DNA from: Oxalobacteraceae bacterium
GTDB lineage: Bacteria > Pseudomonadota > Gammaproteobacteria > Burkholderiales > Burkholderiaceae_D
Direction of reading: 5' to 3'
NCBI GenBank assembly: GCA_021768485.1
Contig: JAIZVZ010000011.1
Span: 1-63,563 of the forward strand
DNA length: 63,563 nucleotides
Shown here: positions 55,595-63,563 of the stretch, one piece after another
How positions within the stretch are numbered: position 1 is the first letter of the stretch
How the letters are laid out: each line of letters opens with the position of its first letter
Notes under the pieces: model-generated
What the model saw: the letters and a program-made list of their open reading frames with translations, nothing else
Databases searched by the model: none
What the model was told of the DNA's origin: nothing
Program-made: the position numbers and the translations under genes

Positions 55595-56524
55595 ATGTCC
55601 ACTGCATCAATTGCAATATTGCAAAAAAACCCAGGAAAAAAACCAGGAAACAGCAAGCGCGCCGGCCGCCCGACACGGGTCATGCCGGGCTTCGACCTGT
55701 CGCTCGGCTTCACGCTGTTTTATCTGGCCCTGATCGTGCTGATCCCCCTGTCGGCAGTCTTTTTGAAGACTTTCACGATGAGCTGGGACGATTTCTGGAG
55801 CGCCATTTCATCGGAGCGTGTGGTGGCCTCCTATCGGCTCACCTTCGGCGCCTCGCTGATTGCCGCCTTGATTAACGTCGTGTTTGGCGGCCTGGTGGCG
55901 TGGGTCTTGGTGCGCTACCGTTTTCCCGGTAAAAAAATCGTCGATGCGCTGGTCGACTTGCCCTTCGCCTTGCCGACCGCTGTGGCCGGCATCACGCTGA
56001 CGGCCCTGTATTCGAGCAATGGCTGGTTCGGCGGCTTTCTCGAAGCGGCCGGCATCAAGGTCGCGTTCACGCCGCTGGGCATCGTCATTGCCCTGATTTT
56101 CATCGGTCTGCCCTTTGTTGTGCGCACCGTGCAGCCGGTTCTCGAAGAAGCCGAGCGCGAGCTCGAAGAAGCCGCCGCCAGCCTCGGCGCGAGCAGCTGG
56201 CAGACGTTTGCCCGCGTGATTTTTCCGACCGTGCTGCCGGCCCTGATGACCGGCTTTGCGCTGGCCTTTGCGCGCGCCACCGGCGAATACGGCTCCGTCA
56301 TTTTCATCGCCGGCAATATGCCGATGGTGTCCGAGATTACGCCGCTGTTCATCATCACCAAGCTCGAGCAATACGATTATGCGGGCGCCACCGCGATCGC
56401 CTGCGTGATGCTGGTGCTGTCCTTTCTGCTGCTGCTGGCGATTAATCTGCTGCAGGCCTGGACCCGGCGCCGCGGCCAGGCGCAACATCACGTCCACGCC
56501 CCGGCAGCGAAGGAGGCAGCATGA
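55595..56524 (+). CDS. cysT: Sulfate ABC transporter permease CysT
   Basis: A 309-residue permease, six hydrophobic helices, with the EAA loop as [20 protein letters not shown] and [20 protein letters not shown] typical of CysT/CysU. A polar N-terminal extension of about 30 residues precedes TM1. An AGAGG site lies upstream of the ATG. Its stop codon overlaps the start of cysW by 4 bp. Confidence 0.95.
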   Translation: MSTASIAILQKNPGKKPGNSKRAGRPTRVMPGFDLSLGFTLFYLALIVLIPLSAVFLKTFTMSWDDFWSAISSERVVASYRLTFGASLIAALINVVFGGLVAWVLVRYRFPGKKIVDALVDLPFALPTAVAGITLTALYSSNGWFGGFLEAAGIKVAFTPLGIVIALIFIGLPFVVRTVQPVLEEAERELEEAAASLGASSWQTFARVIFPTVLPALMTGFALAFARATGEYGSVIFIAGNMPMVSEITPLFIITKLEQYDYAGATAIACVMLVLSFLLLLAINLLQAWTRRRGQAQHHVHAPAAKEAA

Positions 56525-57480
56525 GTCAACATAAGGCCCAGGCGATTGCCCCTCCCGCCTCGGTGCGCCTGGGCGAGCCGCCCGTGGTCGCCACCGGCAT
56601 GCTCGAGCCGGCCTGGATCCGCACGCTGCTGATTGCGACCGCGCTCCTGTTTCTGACATTGTTTCTGTTTGTGCCCCTGGTGGCGGTGTTCGACCTTGCG
56701 CTCAAAAAAGGCTGGCAAGCTTATGTGGCGGCGATTGTCGAGCCCGATGCGGTATCGGCGATCAAGCTGACCCTGTTGACGGCGGCGATTGCCGTGCCGC
56801 TCAATCTCGTGTTCGGCGTGGCTGCCGCGTGGACCATCGCCCGTTTCGAATTCCGCGGCAAAAACGTGCTGCTGACCTTGATCGATTTGCCGTTTTCGGT
56901 CTCGCCCGTCATTTCCGGCCTGGTCTATGTGCTGCTGTTCGGCGCCCAGAGCTGGTTCGGACCATGGCTGCGCGACCACGACATCAAGATCCTGTTTGCG
57001 GTGCCCGGCATCGTGCTGGCGACCATCTTCGTCACCTTTCCTTTCGTGGCGCGCGAACTGATTCCATTGATGCAGGCGCAGGGCAATGAAGAAGAGGAAG
57101 CGGCGCTGGTGCTGGGGGCGTCCGGCTGGCGCACTTTCTGGCATGTGACGCTGCCCAATATCAAGTGGGGTTTGCTGTATGGCGTGATCTTGTGCAATGC
57201 GCGGGCGATGGGCGAGTTCGGCGCCGTCTCGGTGGTCTCGGGCCATATCCGCGGCGAGACCAATACCATGCCGCTGCAAGTCGAGATCCTCTACAACGAA
57301 TACAATTTTTCGGCGGCGTTTGCGGTGGCCTCGCTGCTTGCCTTGCTGGCGTTGGTGACGCTGGCCATCAAGTCGCTGATCGAATGGCGTTTGCGCGCCG
57401 CCCAGGCCCATCTGGACGATCCGCAAGCCGAGCTCGCCGTGCCCATCGGTGTCGTCGTCCCTATCAACAAGAAAGCCTGA
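56521..57480 (+). CDS. cysW: Sulfate ABC transporter permease CysW
   Basis: A 319-residue permease with six hydrophobic helices and the EAA motif as [20 protein letters not shown]. The segment [22 protein letters not shown] is the CysW signature. It overlaps cysT and is followed after 3 bp by cysA, so the three transporter genes are one translational unit. Confidence 0.95.
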   Translation: MSQHKAQAIAPPASVRLGEPPVVATGMLEPAWIRTLLIATALLFLTLFLFVPLVAVFDLALKKGWQAYVAAIVEPDAVSAIKLTLLTAAIAVPLNLVFGVAAAWTIARFEFRGKNVLLTLIDLPFSVSPVISGLVYVLLFGAQSWFGPWLRDHDIKILFAVPGIVLATIFVTFPFVARELIPLMQAQGNEEEEAALVLGASGWRTFWHVTLPNIKWGLLYGVILCNARAMGEFGAVSVVSGHIRGETNTMPLQVEILYNEYNFSAAFAVASLLALLALVTLAIKSLIEWRLRAAQAHLDDPQAELAVPIGVVVPINKKA

Positions 57481-57483
57481 GCC

Positions 57484-58542
57484 ATGAGTATCGAAGTCAA
57501 CAATATCAATAAGCGTTTCGGCGATTTCGTCGCTCTTGGCGATGTTTCGCTCAATTTTCCCGATGGCGAACTGACGGCCTTGCTGGGGCCGTCCGGCTGC
57601 GGCAAGACCACGCTGCTGCGCATTATCGCCGGCCTTGAACATCCCGATTCGGGCCAGGTCTTGCTGGACGGCCAGGATGCCGCGCACAGCCATGTGCGCG
57701 AGCGGCAGGTCGGCTTCGTGTTCCAGCATTACGCGCTGTTCAAGCATATGACGGTATTTGAAAACGTCGCCTTCGGCCTGCGCGTGCGGCCGCGCCGCGA
57801 GCGCCTGCCGGAGCAGCAGATCCGCCACAAGGTCCAGCAATTGCTGGAGCTGGTGCAGCTCGACTGGCTTGGCGACCGTTACCCGCCGCAACTGTCGGGC
57901 GGTCAGCGTCAGCGTATCGCGCTGGCGCGCGCGCTGGCGGTCGAACCGCGCGTGCTGCTGCTCGATGAGCCGTTCGGCGCGCTCGACGCCAAGGTGCGCA
58001 AGCAATTGCGGCGCTGGCTGCGTCAGCTGCACGACGAATTGCATGTGACCAGCATCTTTGTCACCCACGATCAGGAAGAGGCGCTCGAAGTGGCGGACCA
58101 GGTGGTCGTGATGAACAAGGGTAAAGTCGAGCAGATCGGCGCCCCCGGCGAAGTCTACAACCAACCGGCCTCGCCGTTTGTCTATGGCTTTCTCGGCAAC
58201 GTCAACCTGTTCCACGGGCGCCTGCATGAAGGCGTGCTCGATACCGGCGATGCCCACCTGGCGGCGCCCGACCACCGTCTGACGCGCGACGCCAACGGCG
58301 TCGGCTATGTGCGGCCGCACGAAATGGAAGTGGAACGCTACACGCCGGGCGCGCAGGGCATCGTGGTCAAGCTGCAGCGCGCGCATGCGATCGGACCGCT
58401 GGCCCAGCTCGACCTGGCGCGCACCGATAACGACGACATGATCGAGGCCGTCATCTCCAGCGAGCGCTACCGGCAGATGCAATTGAAGACCGGTGAAACC
58501 CTGGTGGTGCGGCCGACCCGCCTGCAAGTGTTTGTCGCTTGA
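57484..58542 (+). CDS. cysA: Sulfate ABC transporter ATPase CysA
   Basis: A 352-residue ATPase. Walker [14 protein letters not shown]-loop [12 protein letters not shown], signature [13 protein letters not shown] and Walker [13 protein letters not shown] are all intact. The C-terminal 110 residues (after [12 protein letters not shown]) form the TOBE-like regulatory domain found in CysA. It sits 3 bp after cysW and is followed by the regulator gene. Confidence 0.96.
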   Translation: MSIEVNNINKRFGDFVALGDVSLNFPDGELTALLGPSGCGKTTLLRIIAGLEHPDSGQVLLDGQDAAHSHVRERQVGFVFQHYALFKHMTVFENVAFGLRVRPRRERLPEQQIRHKVQQLLELVQLDWLGDRYPPQLSGGQRQRIALARALAVEPRVLLLDEPFGALDAKVRKQLRRWLRQLHDELHVTSIFVTHDQEEALEVADQVVVMNKGKVEQIGAPGEVYNQPASPFVYGFLGNVNLFHGRLHEGVLDTGDAHLAAPDHRLTRDANGVGYVRPHEMEVERYTPGAQGIVVKLQRAHAIGPLAQLDLARTDNDDMIEAVISSERYRQMQLKTGETLVVRPTRLQVFVA

Positions 58543-58613
58543 CGCGGCCCGCCTGCGACGTGGCCTGGCGATATCGCCGAATACCTGAGGATAAACAAGG
58601 ATAAAGGGAAAAC

Positions 58614-59543
58614 GTGAATTTTCAACAACTGCGTTCGATACGCGAAGCGGCGCGCCGCAATTACAATCTGACCGAAGTGGCGCAAGCCTTGTTTACCTCG
58701 CAGCCCGGCGTGAGCCGGCAAATTCGCGAGGTCGAGGAAGAGCTCGGCGTCGATATTTTTGAGCGTAACGGCAAGCGCCTGACCGGCCTGACCGATCCCG
58801 GCGTCGGCATCTTGAAAATCATCGAGCGGCTGCTGGTGGAAGCCGGCAATCTGCAGCAGGCCAGTCTTGACTATCGCGGCCAGAGCAGCGGCACGCTGTC
58901 GGTGGCGACTACCCATACCCAGGCCCGCTATGCCTTGCCCAAAGTGGTGCAGGCCTTTCGCTCGGCCTTTCCCGAGGTGCGCATCGCCTTGCAGCAAAGC
59001 TCGCCCGACCATATCGCCGAGTGGGTCTTGTCGGGCAAGACCGATATCGGCATCGCCACCGAAGGCCTGACGCAATTTGCCGATCTGGTGTCTTTTCCGT
59101 GCTACCGCTGGAGCCATGTGATCGTGGTGCCGGAAGGCCATCCGCTATTGGCGCATTCGCCGATCAGGCTCGAAGACCTGGCGCAATATCCTTTGATTAC
59201 CTACGATCTCGGCTTTACCGGCCGCAGCCATATCGACGACGCCTTTACGCGGGCCGGCGTGGCGCCCGACATCGTCTTGACGGCCATGGATTCTGACGTC
59301 ATCAAGCAATATGTCACGCTGGGCATGGGGGTCGGCATCGTCGCCTCGATGGCCATCGATCAGGGCCGCGATATCGGCTTGCGCGCGGTCGAGGCGTCCC
59401 ATCTGTTCGAGCCGAACGTGACGCGTCTGGCGGTGCGGCGCGGCGCCTACCTGCGCTCGTATGCGATCGATTTCATCGAGCGCTTTGCGACCGACCTGAC
59501 GCGCGAGGAAATTGTCGGCGCGCTGACCGCCAACAGCGACTGA
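58614..59543 (+). CDS. cysB: CysB-type LysR regulator of sulfur assimilation
   Basis: A 309-residue LysR-family protein that starts MNFQQLRSIREAARRNYNLT, the CysB/Cbl beginning, with GTG at 58614 and a GGGAA ribosome region upstream. The HTH is LTEVAQALFTSQPGVSRQIR. The effector domain has VATTHTQARYALPKVV and the TGRSHIDDAF segment. It lies in the same direction as cysTWA, 71 bp after cysA, so it is probably read with the operon and activates it. CysB and Cbl cannot be told apart from this sequence alone. Confidence 0.92.
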   Translation: MNFQQLRSIREAARRNYNLTEVAQALFTSQPGVSRQIREVEEELGVDIFERNGKRLTGLTDPGVGILKIIERLLVEAGNLQQASLDYRGQSSGTLSVATTHTQARYALPKVVQAFRSAFPEVRIALQQSSPDHIAEWVLSGKTDIGIATEGLTQFADLVSFPCYRWSHVIVVPEGHPLLAHSPIRLEDLAQYPLITYDLGFTGRSHIDDAFTRAGVAPDIVLTAMDSDVIKQYVTLGMGVGIVASMAIDQGRDIGLRAVEASHLFEPNVTRLAVRRGAYLRSYAIDFIERFATDLTREEIVGALTANSD

Positions 59544-59566
59544 AACAAAAGCCGGTCTGCCGGCCT

Positions 59567-60604
59567 TCAGTCCTGCAGCGCCCGCACGCACTCGCCGACC
59601 AGTGCCGGACCGCGGTAAATCAAGCCGCTGTACAGTTGTACCAGCGATGCGCCGGCGGCGATCTTGGCGCGCGCATCGGCGCCATTCATGATGCCGCCGA
59701 CGCCGATGATGGGCAGGGCGTCGCCGACTTCAGCCTTGAAGGCAGCCAGCACGGCGGTCGATTGCGCAAACACCGGCGCGCCGGACAGGCCGCCGGTTTC
59801 CAGCCCATGCGGCAAATCCTTGACGGCGTCGCGCGCGATGGTGGTATTGGTGGCGATCACGGCATCGATCTGGTGGCGCAGCAGCGCCGCCGCGATATGC
59901 TTGATTTGCTCGCCATCGATGTCGGGTGCAATTTTCAGGGCCAGCGGCACATAGCGCTTGTGCTGTTCGGCCAGGCGCAGCTGCGCCTGCTTCAATTGCT
60001 GCAGCAAGGAGTCGAGTTCGGATGCGTCTTGCAGCTGGCGCAGATTCTTGGTGTTCGGCGAAGAGATATTGACGGCCACGTAGCTGGCGTGCGGATAGAC
60101 TTTTTCCAGGCAGTGCAGGTAATCGTCGACCGCGCGTTCGATCGGTGTGTCGGCATTCTTGCCGATGTTCAGACCCAGAATGCCTTTTTTCTCTTGATAA
60201 AAGGCCGATTTGACGACATTGGCGACCAGGGCGTCGACGCCGCCGTTATTGAAACCCATGCGGTTGATGACGGCGTGCGCCTGCGGCAGGCGGAACATGC
60301 GCGGCAAGGGATTGCCGGCTTGCGCACGCGGCGTCACGGTGCCCAGTTCGATGAAGCCGAAGCCGAGTGCGGCCACGCCGTCGATATAAGCGCCATCCTT
60401 GTCGAGGCCGGCGGCCAGACCGACCGGATTTTTGAAATCGAGCCCCATCACGCGGCGCGGCGCGGCCGGCACGCTGGGCAGCAGGCGCGCCACACCTAGC
60501 GCATTGGCATAACGCAGGCCGGCCATGGTCAGGTGGTGGGCCGTTTCGGGGGCGAAGGAAAACAGGGCAGGGCGTGCCAGCGCATACAGCAATTTGTCGA
60601 GCAT
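59567..60604 (-). CDS. pyrD: Dihydroorotate dehydrogenase, class 2 (quinone-dependent)
   Basis: A 345-residue membrane-associated flavoprotein of pyrimidine synthesis. Class-2 features are the N-terminal amphipathic helix ([20 protein letters not shown]), [29 protein letters not shown] and the catalytic Ser in [12 protein letters not shown], with [10 protein letters not shown] later. The length fits the class (336-345). It lies 56 bp downstream of bpt and probably shares its transcript. Confidence 0.97.
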   Translation of the reverse strand: MLDKLLYALARPALFSFAPETAHHLTMAGLRYANALGVARLLPSVPAAPRRVMGLDFKNPVGLAAGLDKDGAYIDGVAALGFGFIELGTVTPRAQAGNPLPRMFRLPQAHAVINRMGFNNGGVDALVANVVKSAFYQEKKGILGLNIGKNADTPIERAVDDYLHCLEKVYPHASYVAVNISSPNTKNLRQLQDASELDSLLQQLKQAQLRLAEQHKRYVPLALKIAPDIDGEQIKHIAAALLRHQIDAVIATNTTIARDAVKDLPHGLETGGLSGAPVFAQSTAVLAAFKAEVGDALPIIGVGGIMNGADARAKIAAGASLVQLYSGLIYRGPALVGECVRALQD

Positions 60605-60660
60605 GGTTTATTTTTGTGGTGATTGCAACGGTAGCGGGAAAATCCGGAAAACCCGCTATT

Positions 60661-61395
60661 TTACCGTGCCGGCACCAGTAATGCCCATTCGCCGCCCTGG
60701 CGCGCCTCGAGCGGCTGGAAATTGGTCTTGTAGGCCATCTTCGGGCTTTGCGCAATCCAGTAACCGAGATAGACGAAAGGCAGCCCCAGTTGCCGCGCCT
60801 GTTCGATCTGCCACAGGACATTGTAGGTGCCGAAGGACGCGCCCTTGACGTGGTTGTCGTAAAACGTATAGACCGAGGACAGGCCATCGTCGAGGATATC
60901 GATGATGCTGACCATGCGCAGCGTGCCATCGGGGTCGCGAAACTCGACCAGGCGCGTGTTGACCAGGCTTTGCAGCAGGAATTGCGCATACTGGTCGCGG
61001 CTGTCCTGATCCATGCCGCCGCCGGCGTGACGGCTGGTCTGGTAGCGCAGGTAGAGCGCGTAGTGCTCATCGACATAATCGAGCGAGGTGACTGCCGCGT
61101 TCAGATTGGCGTGCCGGGTCCAGGCGCGCTGCTGGCTGCGTGTCGGCTTGAAGTCCTGCACCCGCACGCGCACCGGCACGCAGGCCCGGCAACCGCTGCA
61201 ATAGGGGCGGTAGGTGAACACGCCGCTGCGCCGGAAACCGTGCTTGACCAGTTCCGAATAGGCGTCGGCATTGATCTGGTGCGACGGCGTGGCCACCTGC
61301 GAACGTGCCGACCTGCCCTCGAGATAGCTGCAAGGGTAGGGGGCCGTGGCATAAAATTGAAGAGCAGTTAAGGGCAGTTCTTTCGGATGTGTCAT
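60661..61395 (-). CDS. bpt: Aspartate/glutamate leucyltransferase Bpt (N-degron pathway)
   Basis: A 244-residue leucyl-transferase that adds Leu to N-terminal Asp or Glu, marking proteins for ClpS/ClpAP. Motifs: [16 protein letters not shown] with Cys, [20 protein letters not shown] with the CxxCxxC-type cluster motif, VEFRDPDG and [18 protein letters not shown], matching ATE1-related Bpt. The length is the normal bacterial size. It follows aat, the other N-degron transferase, by 294 bp. Confidence 0.93.
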   Translation of the reverse strand: MTHPKELPLTALQFYATAPYPCSYLEGRSARSQVATPSHQINADAYSELVKHGFRRSGVFTYRPYCSGCRACVPVRVRVQDFKPTRSQQRAWTRHANLNAAVTSLDYVDEHYALYLRYQTSRHAGGGMDQDSRDQYAQFLLQSLVNTRLVEFRDPDGTLRMVSIIDILDDGLSSVYTFYDNHVKGASFGTYNVLWQIEQARQLGLPFVYLGYWIAQSPKMAYKTNFQPLEARQGGEWALLVPAR

Positions 61396-61524
61396 GGCTA
61401 TCCTGTTCGTGCTGATATTGCCAGGGACTGTTATGCCAATGTCTGCCGCCGCTTGTCGGCGCTGTCTTGCGGCTTGCCGGCGCGCTCGGTGAGCACCTGG
61501 CGCGGCTCAGCTGCGCTTTCGGTC

Positions 61525-61552
61525 GCTGCTCAGTTGCTGCTCAGTTGCTGCT
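61525..61552. repeat. Short 11-bp tandem repeat between aat and bpt
   Basis: GCTGCTCAGTT at 61525-61535 and GTTGCTGCTCAGTT-type continuation with the same 11-mer phase at 61536-61546, then a partial third copy (61547-61552). The surrounding 294-bp gap has no other gene-like feature. No function assigned. Confidence 0.5.
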
Positions 61553-61689
61553 TCCTCGCCGCAGCCTCGCCCACCGCACGCCTTCTTGCAGACTCTCGGC
61601 TCCATCGTAGCAGATTGCGGCATTTATCGTCGACGCCGCAAAAAACCTTTATTGCGCTGTATCGCCCATCCTGGCGCCGGCCGCCGGGC

Positions 61690-62409
61690 TCAGAATGGCT
61701 GGCCGGGCCGCCACGCCGTGATCGGCGCCGCCGTAATGGCCTGCTTCACATGTTCGAGAAAACGGCTGCGTGCAATCGGCGCTGCGCCGAGCGAGGCCAG
61801 ATGCGTCGTCTCTTGCTGGCAATCGATCATCTGCACCCCGTTCTCGCGCAGAAAATGCACGAGGTAGGCCAGCGCGATCTTGGAGCCGTCGCTGACCCGC
61901 GCAAACATCGACTCGCCGTAAAACATCTGGCCGATCGCCACGCCGTAGGCGCCGCCGACCAGCTGGTCGTCGTACCACAGCTCGGACGAATGGGCAAAGC
62001 CGAGCCGCGCCAGCGCACCGTAGCCTTTGATGATGTCGTCAGAAATCCAGGTGCCGGGACCGTCGCGGCGCGGCGCGGCGCAAGCCCGCATCACCTGTTC
62101 GAAAGCGCTGTCAAAGCGCACCGACCAGCGGCCATCGCGGTTTTTATGGACTTTTTTCAGGGTCTTGCGCAAGCTGTGCGAGATCGCAAAGTCTTGCGTA
62201 TACAAAACCATGCGCGGGTCGGTACTCCACCAGAGTATCGGTTGACCTTCGGAAAACCACGGAAAGATGCCATGCCGGTAAGCGTCGAGCAGACGCGCCG
62301 GCGACAAGTCGCCGCCAGCGGCCAGCAAACCGGCCGCGCCGGTGTCATCGGTCAGCGCCCAGTCGACCGGCGGGAACGGCGAATCTGCTTCAAGCCATGG
62401 TATTTTCAT
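61690..62409 (-). CDS. aat: Leucyl/phenylalanyl-tRNA-protein transferase
   Basis: A 239-residue enzyme that adds Leu or Phe to N-terminal Arg/Lys. Motifs: [40 protein letters not shown], and the [17 protein letters not shown] region with the catalytic residues, followed by [13 protein letters not shown]. The ATG at 62409 (MKIPWLEAD) was chosen; the longer frame starts with TTG and adds eight residues. With Bpt it forms the two-enzyme N-degron tagging pair. Confidence 0.96.
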   Translation of the reverse strand: MKIPWLEADSPFPPVDWALTDDTGAAGLLAAGGDLSPARLLDAYRHGIFPWFSEGQPILWWSTDPRMVLYTQDFAISHSLRKTLKKVHKNRDGRWSVRFDSAFEQVMRACAAPRRDGPGTWISDDIIKGYGALARLGFAHSSELWYDDQLVGGAYGVAIGQMFYGESMFARVSDGSKIALAYLVHFLRENGVQMIDCQQETTHLASLGAAPIARSRFLEHVKQAITAAPITAWRPGQPF

Positions 62410-62685
62410 CGGATCGCCAAGCAATGGCTTCAAAATGCTACTTTATACCGAAATCGGGAATGTGCCGGAGGCTCGCCTTACTTTGCATGCAGTAAAAAGT
62501 AAAATATTGTCATTTATCAACCAATCATCTTTTTCGGCGATCGGGCGCGATCCCGCATTCAGCGCGGATGTCAGTTGTCATCTGTAAACAAATAGCGGCG
62601 CCAAGACTGCAGGCCGGCGTTGCCGGCAAGCCGCGCAGGCCGGCCATATGCATGGGCCGGGCGCGTGCGCTGAAACAGGGCCGAA

Positions 62686-63261
62686 TCAGTCCTGCAAATC
62701 CATGCGGCGCGCGATGGCGTAACTGTGCACCGGTTGCGGGCCGCTGCCGCGGCGTCCTTCTTTGTAATCGGCCAGGAACAGGCGCAAGGTCTTGGTAATG
62801 GTCGGGAAGGCCAGCTCGTCCCACGGAATTTCTTCTTCGGTAAACAAACGTACGTCCAGGCTTTCCGGGCCGGCCGCGTAATCGAGGTCAAGCAGCGTGG
62901 CGCGATAAAACAGGTGAACCTGATGGGCGTGGGCGATATTCAAGAGGATGAATAATTCATGCAGTGCGATATGGGCGCCGGCTTCTTCGACGGTTTCGCG
63001 GATGGCCGCATCTTCGGTGGTTTCGTCATTTTCCATGAAGCCGGCCGGCAGCGTCCAGTAGCCGGCGCGCGGCTCGATCGCGCGTTTGCATAACAGAATT
63101 TTCAGCTGGCCGTCCTGTTCCCAGATCGGGATCGAGCCGAGCACCAGCTTCGGATTTTGGTAGTGGATGGCGCCGCATTGTGGACAGACATAACGCAAGC
63201 GATTGTCGCCATCGGGAATCAGTTGCGTGACCGGATGGGCGCATTCGGAACAGAATTTCAT
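62686..63261 (-). CDS. Nudix hydrolase with N-terminal zinc ribbon
   Basis: A 191-residue Nudix protein. An N-terminal zinc ribbon has CSEC and CPQC pairs; the Nudix box reads GFMENDETTEDAAIRETVEEAG, giving the complete G-x5-E-x7-REUXEEXG signature. The domain order matches NudC-like and ADP-ribose pyrophosphatase-like proteins, but the SQPWPFPxS motif of NudC is not seen, so its substrate (NADH, ADP-ribose or other) is open. It is read alone; no close partner on this strand. Confidence 0.9.
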   Translation of the reverse strand: MKFCSECAHPVTQLIPDGDNRLRYVCPQCGAIHYQNPKLVLGSIPIWEQDGQLKILLCKRAIEPRAGYWTLPAGFMENDETTEDAAIRETVEEAGAHIALHELFILLNIAHAHQVHLFYRATLLDLDYAAGPESLDVRLFTEEEIPWDELAFPTITKTLRLFLADYKEGRRGSGPQPVHSYAIARRMDLQD

Positions 63262-63445
63262 AACGTAGTCGAGGTGAGTGGGATGTTGGATAAAGATTCG
63301 ATAGTGTATGCCGAAACCAGGCCCGCAGGTGAAGCCTTTGCGATGGAGCCTTTAATATCAAGCCTTGGCCGCCGTCGGCACGGCGCTTGCGCGGCGCCCG
63401 CGCATGTCATGCACGGCCTGCGCATGGTCTATTTTATAAATTTCA

Positions 63446-63474
63446 TTGCGTAAAGCCGGTAAAATCTGTATGAT
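63446..63474 (+). promoter_or_regulatory. Promoter of the initiator tRNA gene
   Basis: TTGCGT (63446-63451), a 17-bp spacer and TATGAT (63469-63474), with the expected start about 7 bp before the tRNA 5' end. The arrangement matches a strong sigma-70 promoter. Confidence 0.65.
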
Positions 63475-63487
63475 GCACTACATCAGA

Positions 63488-63563
<76 letters not shown>

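Overview
The window reads as chromosomal DNA of a GC-rich betaproteobacterium, most likely Burkholderiales/Oxalobacteraceae. The reasons are a homodimeric-type AceE with an AceF and a lipoyl-domain-fused LpdA, a phasin, the fkpB-ispH pair, a Bpt/Aat N-degron pair beside pyrD, and a CysB-linked sulfate operon. I see no insertion sequence, integrase, prophage or CRISPR array; accessory genes sit singly or in small cassettes between housekeeping genes.

Layout. 1-9.2 kb: prlC (cut by the window edge) and folD face away from a pyruvate dehydrogenase operon, aceE-aceF-[HslV-like Ntn hydrolase]-lpdA, closed by a strong terminator. 9.3-16.2 kb: a CheY-like protein with an altered active site, a TetR/MFS pair with a candidate operator, and a minus-strand group of two DUF2946-like proteins, a TonB-dependent receptor and a 2Fe-2S/FAD reductase. 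16.4-25.6 kb: an SDR protein and a small hypothetical, then a compact signalling cassette of TonB receptor, YfiR-like protein, CHASE8 hybrid histidine kinase and REC-PAS-GGDEF-EAL protein. 25.6-30.1 kb: an orphan GspE/PilB-type ATPase with a spermidine-synthase-like protein, a glycine-zipper protein, and a secreted barnase-type RNase with a barstar-type inhibitor. 30.1-38.2 kb: purN, an RsmB-type rRNA methyltransferase, MscS, a fatty-acid desaturase, rpmB-rpmG, radC and fkpB-ispH. 38.2-47.7 kb: livHMGF, a phasin, an EamA exporter, a nitroreductase, a PBP7-type peptidase, an IclR regulator and dgkA. 47.9-52.2 kb: one very large gene encoding a SIR2-NACHT-HEAT protein. 52.3-59.5 kb: sulfate uptake (two sbp paralogues, a serine hydrolase, cysTWA and a CysB-type regulator). 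59.6-63.6 kb: pyrD-bpt-aat, a Nudix hydrolase and initiator tRNA-Met.

The strongest candidate for an undescribed or little-described system is the 1425-residue SIR2-NACHT-HEAT protein at 47902-52179. It has the architecture of a STAND/NLR-like immune sensor with an NAD-consuming effector domain, and its sensor end is built from about 15 regular 32-residue repeats. Other points worth attention are the TonB receptor-YfiR-CHASE8 kinase-c-di-GMP cassette, the catalytically complete HslV-like hydrolase inside the pdh operon, the barnase/barstar pair, a perfect 24-bp inverted repeat after ispH, and a 13-bp tandem repeat that includes the aceF stop codon.

All calls come from reading translated sequence and motifs; no database search was run, so family names rest on recognised motifs and neighbourhood.
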